Assembly: GCF_002077135.1 (NCBI RefSeq) | Contig: NZ_LDOS01000001.1 | Location: 1,114,340 to 1,178,339, forward strand | Direction: 5' to 3' | DNA from: Metallibacterium scheffleri | GTDB taxonomy: Bacteria > Pseudomonadota > Gammaproteobacteria > Xanthomonadales > Rhodanobacteraceae | DNA: 64,000 nt | Part shown: positions 63,995-64,000 of the stretch, one piece after another | Numbering within the stretch: the first letter of the stretch is position 1 | How the letters are laid out: each line of letters starts with the position of its first letter | Position numbers and translations under genes: made by a program | The notes under the pieces: model-generated | Database searches by the model: none | What the model saw: only the letters and a program-made list of their open reading frames with translations | What the model was told of the DNA's origin: nothing

Positions 63995-64000
63995 GTGCGC

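Overview
The window is high-GC chromosomal DNA of a Gram-negative bacterium, most likely a gammaproteobacterium of the order Xanthomonadales. The main reasons are the type II secretion operon in the order gspE-F-G-H-I-J-K-L-M-N-D (the Xanthomonas xps order), a SAM-I riboswitch in front of metX-hom, a FadE-type acyl-CoA dehydrogenase, GTP-dependent PEP carboxykinase and short type IV pilins. The genus is not resolved. No rRNA, tRNA or CRISPR array was seen.

Layout. 1-5.5 kb: an operon of two TPR-sulfotransferases, a stand-alone sulfotransferase and a TPR-Asp/Asn beta-hydroxylase, apparently a peptide, protein or surface modification cluster. 5.5-13.5 kb: housekeeping genes (pckG, a TetR regulator divergent from hydrolase-fadE, prfC). 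13.6-18.1 kb: sulfur amino acid genes metZ, a 2-oxoglutarate dioxygenase, and metX-hom under a promoter with a MetJ-box-like operator and a SAM-I riboswitch. 18.2-24.6 kb: a PsiF-repeat protein, a class III aminotransferase, yajC-secD-secF and a MazEF-like toxin-antitoxin pair. 24.6-30 kb: a patchy accessory segment with three pilA genes (one broken), a HicBA module with broken hicA, a Uma2 nuclease and an IS1182-like element. 30-33.4 kb: an OYE-family reductase, a YdcH-like protein and cystathionine beta-synthase. 33.5-43.7 kb: the intact eleven-gene type II secretion operon on the minus strand.

44.2-50.5 kb: two paralogous exported proteins (the first frameshifted), each ending in a strong terminator. 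A class-C-like group II intron sits directly behind the second terminator, followed by a broken HicAB module. 50.5-64 kb: a TPR-sulfotransferase, a secreted EXORDIUM/Phi-1-like protein, a sulfotransferase, a two-domain glycosyltransferase, a third HicBA module, a cystathionine gamma-lyase/synthase, a very large sulfotransferase-glycosyltransferase gene broken by at least four frameshifts, and a heptose-7-phosphate-kinase-like GHMP kinase. This end looks like a surface polysaccharide locus with repeated sulfotransferases.

How the genes fit together. metX, metZ, hom, cbs and the cystathionine gamma-lyase give forward and reverse sulfur transfer around methionine. The type II system is a plausible exporter for the neighbouring signal-peptide proteins. 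The most unusual pattern is that all three HicAB modules lie between direct repeats (28, 29 and 64 nt) copied from unrelated targets: a gene end, a terminator and a gene start. This suggests that small toxin-antitoxin cassettes insert with long target duplications. Frameshifts concentrate in the accessory genes while about 45 kb of core genes are intact, so real decay is likely, but indel errors in the assembly must be excluded.
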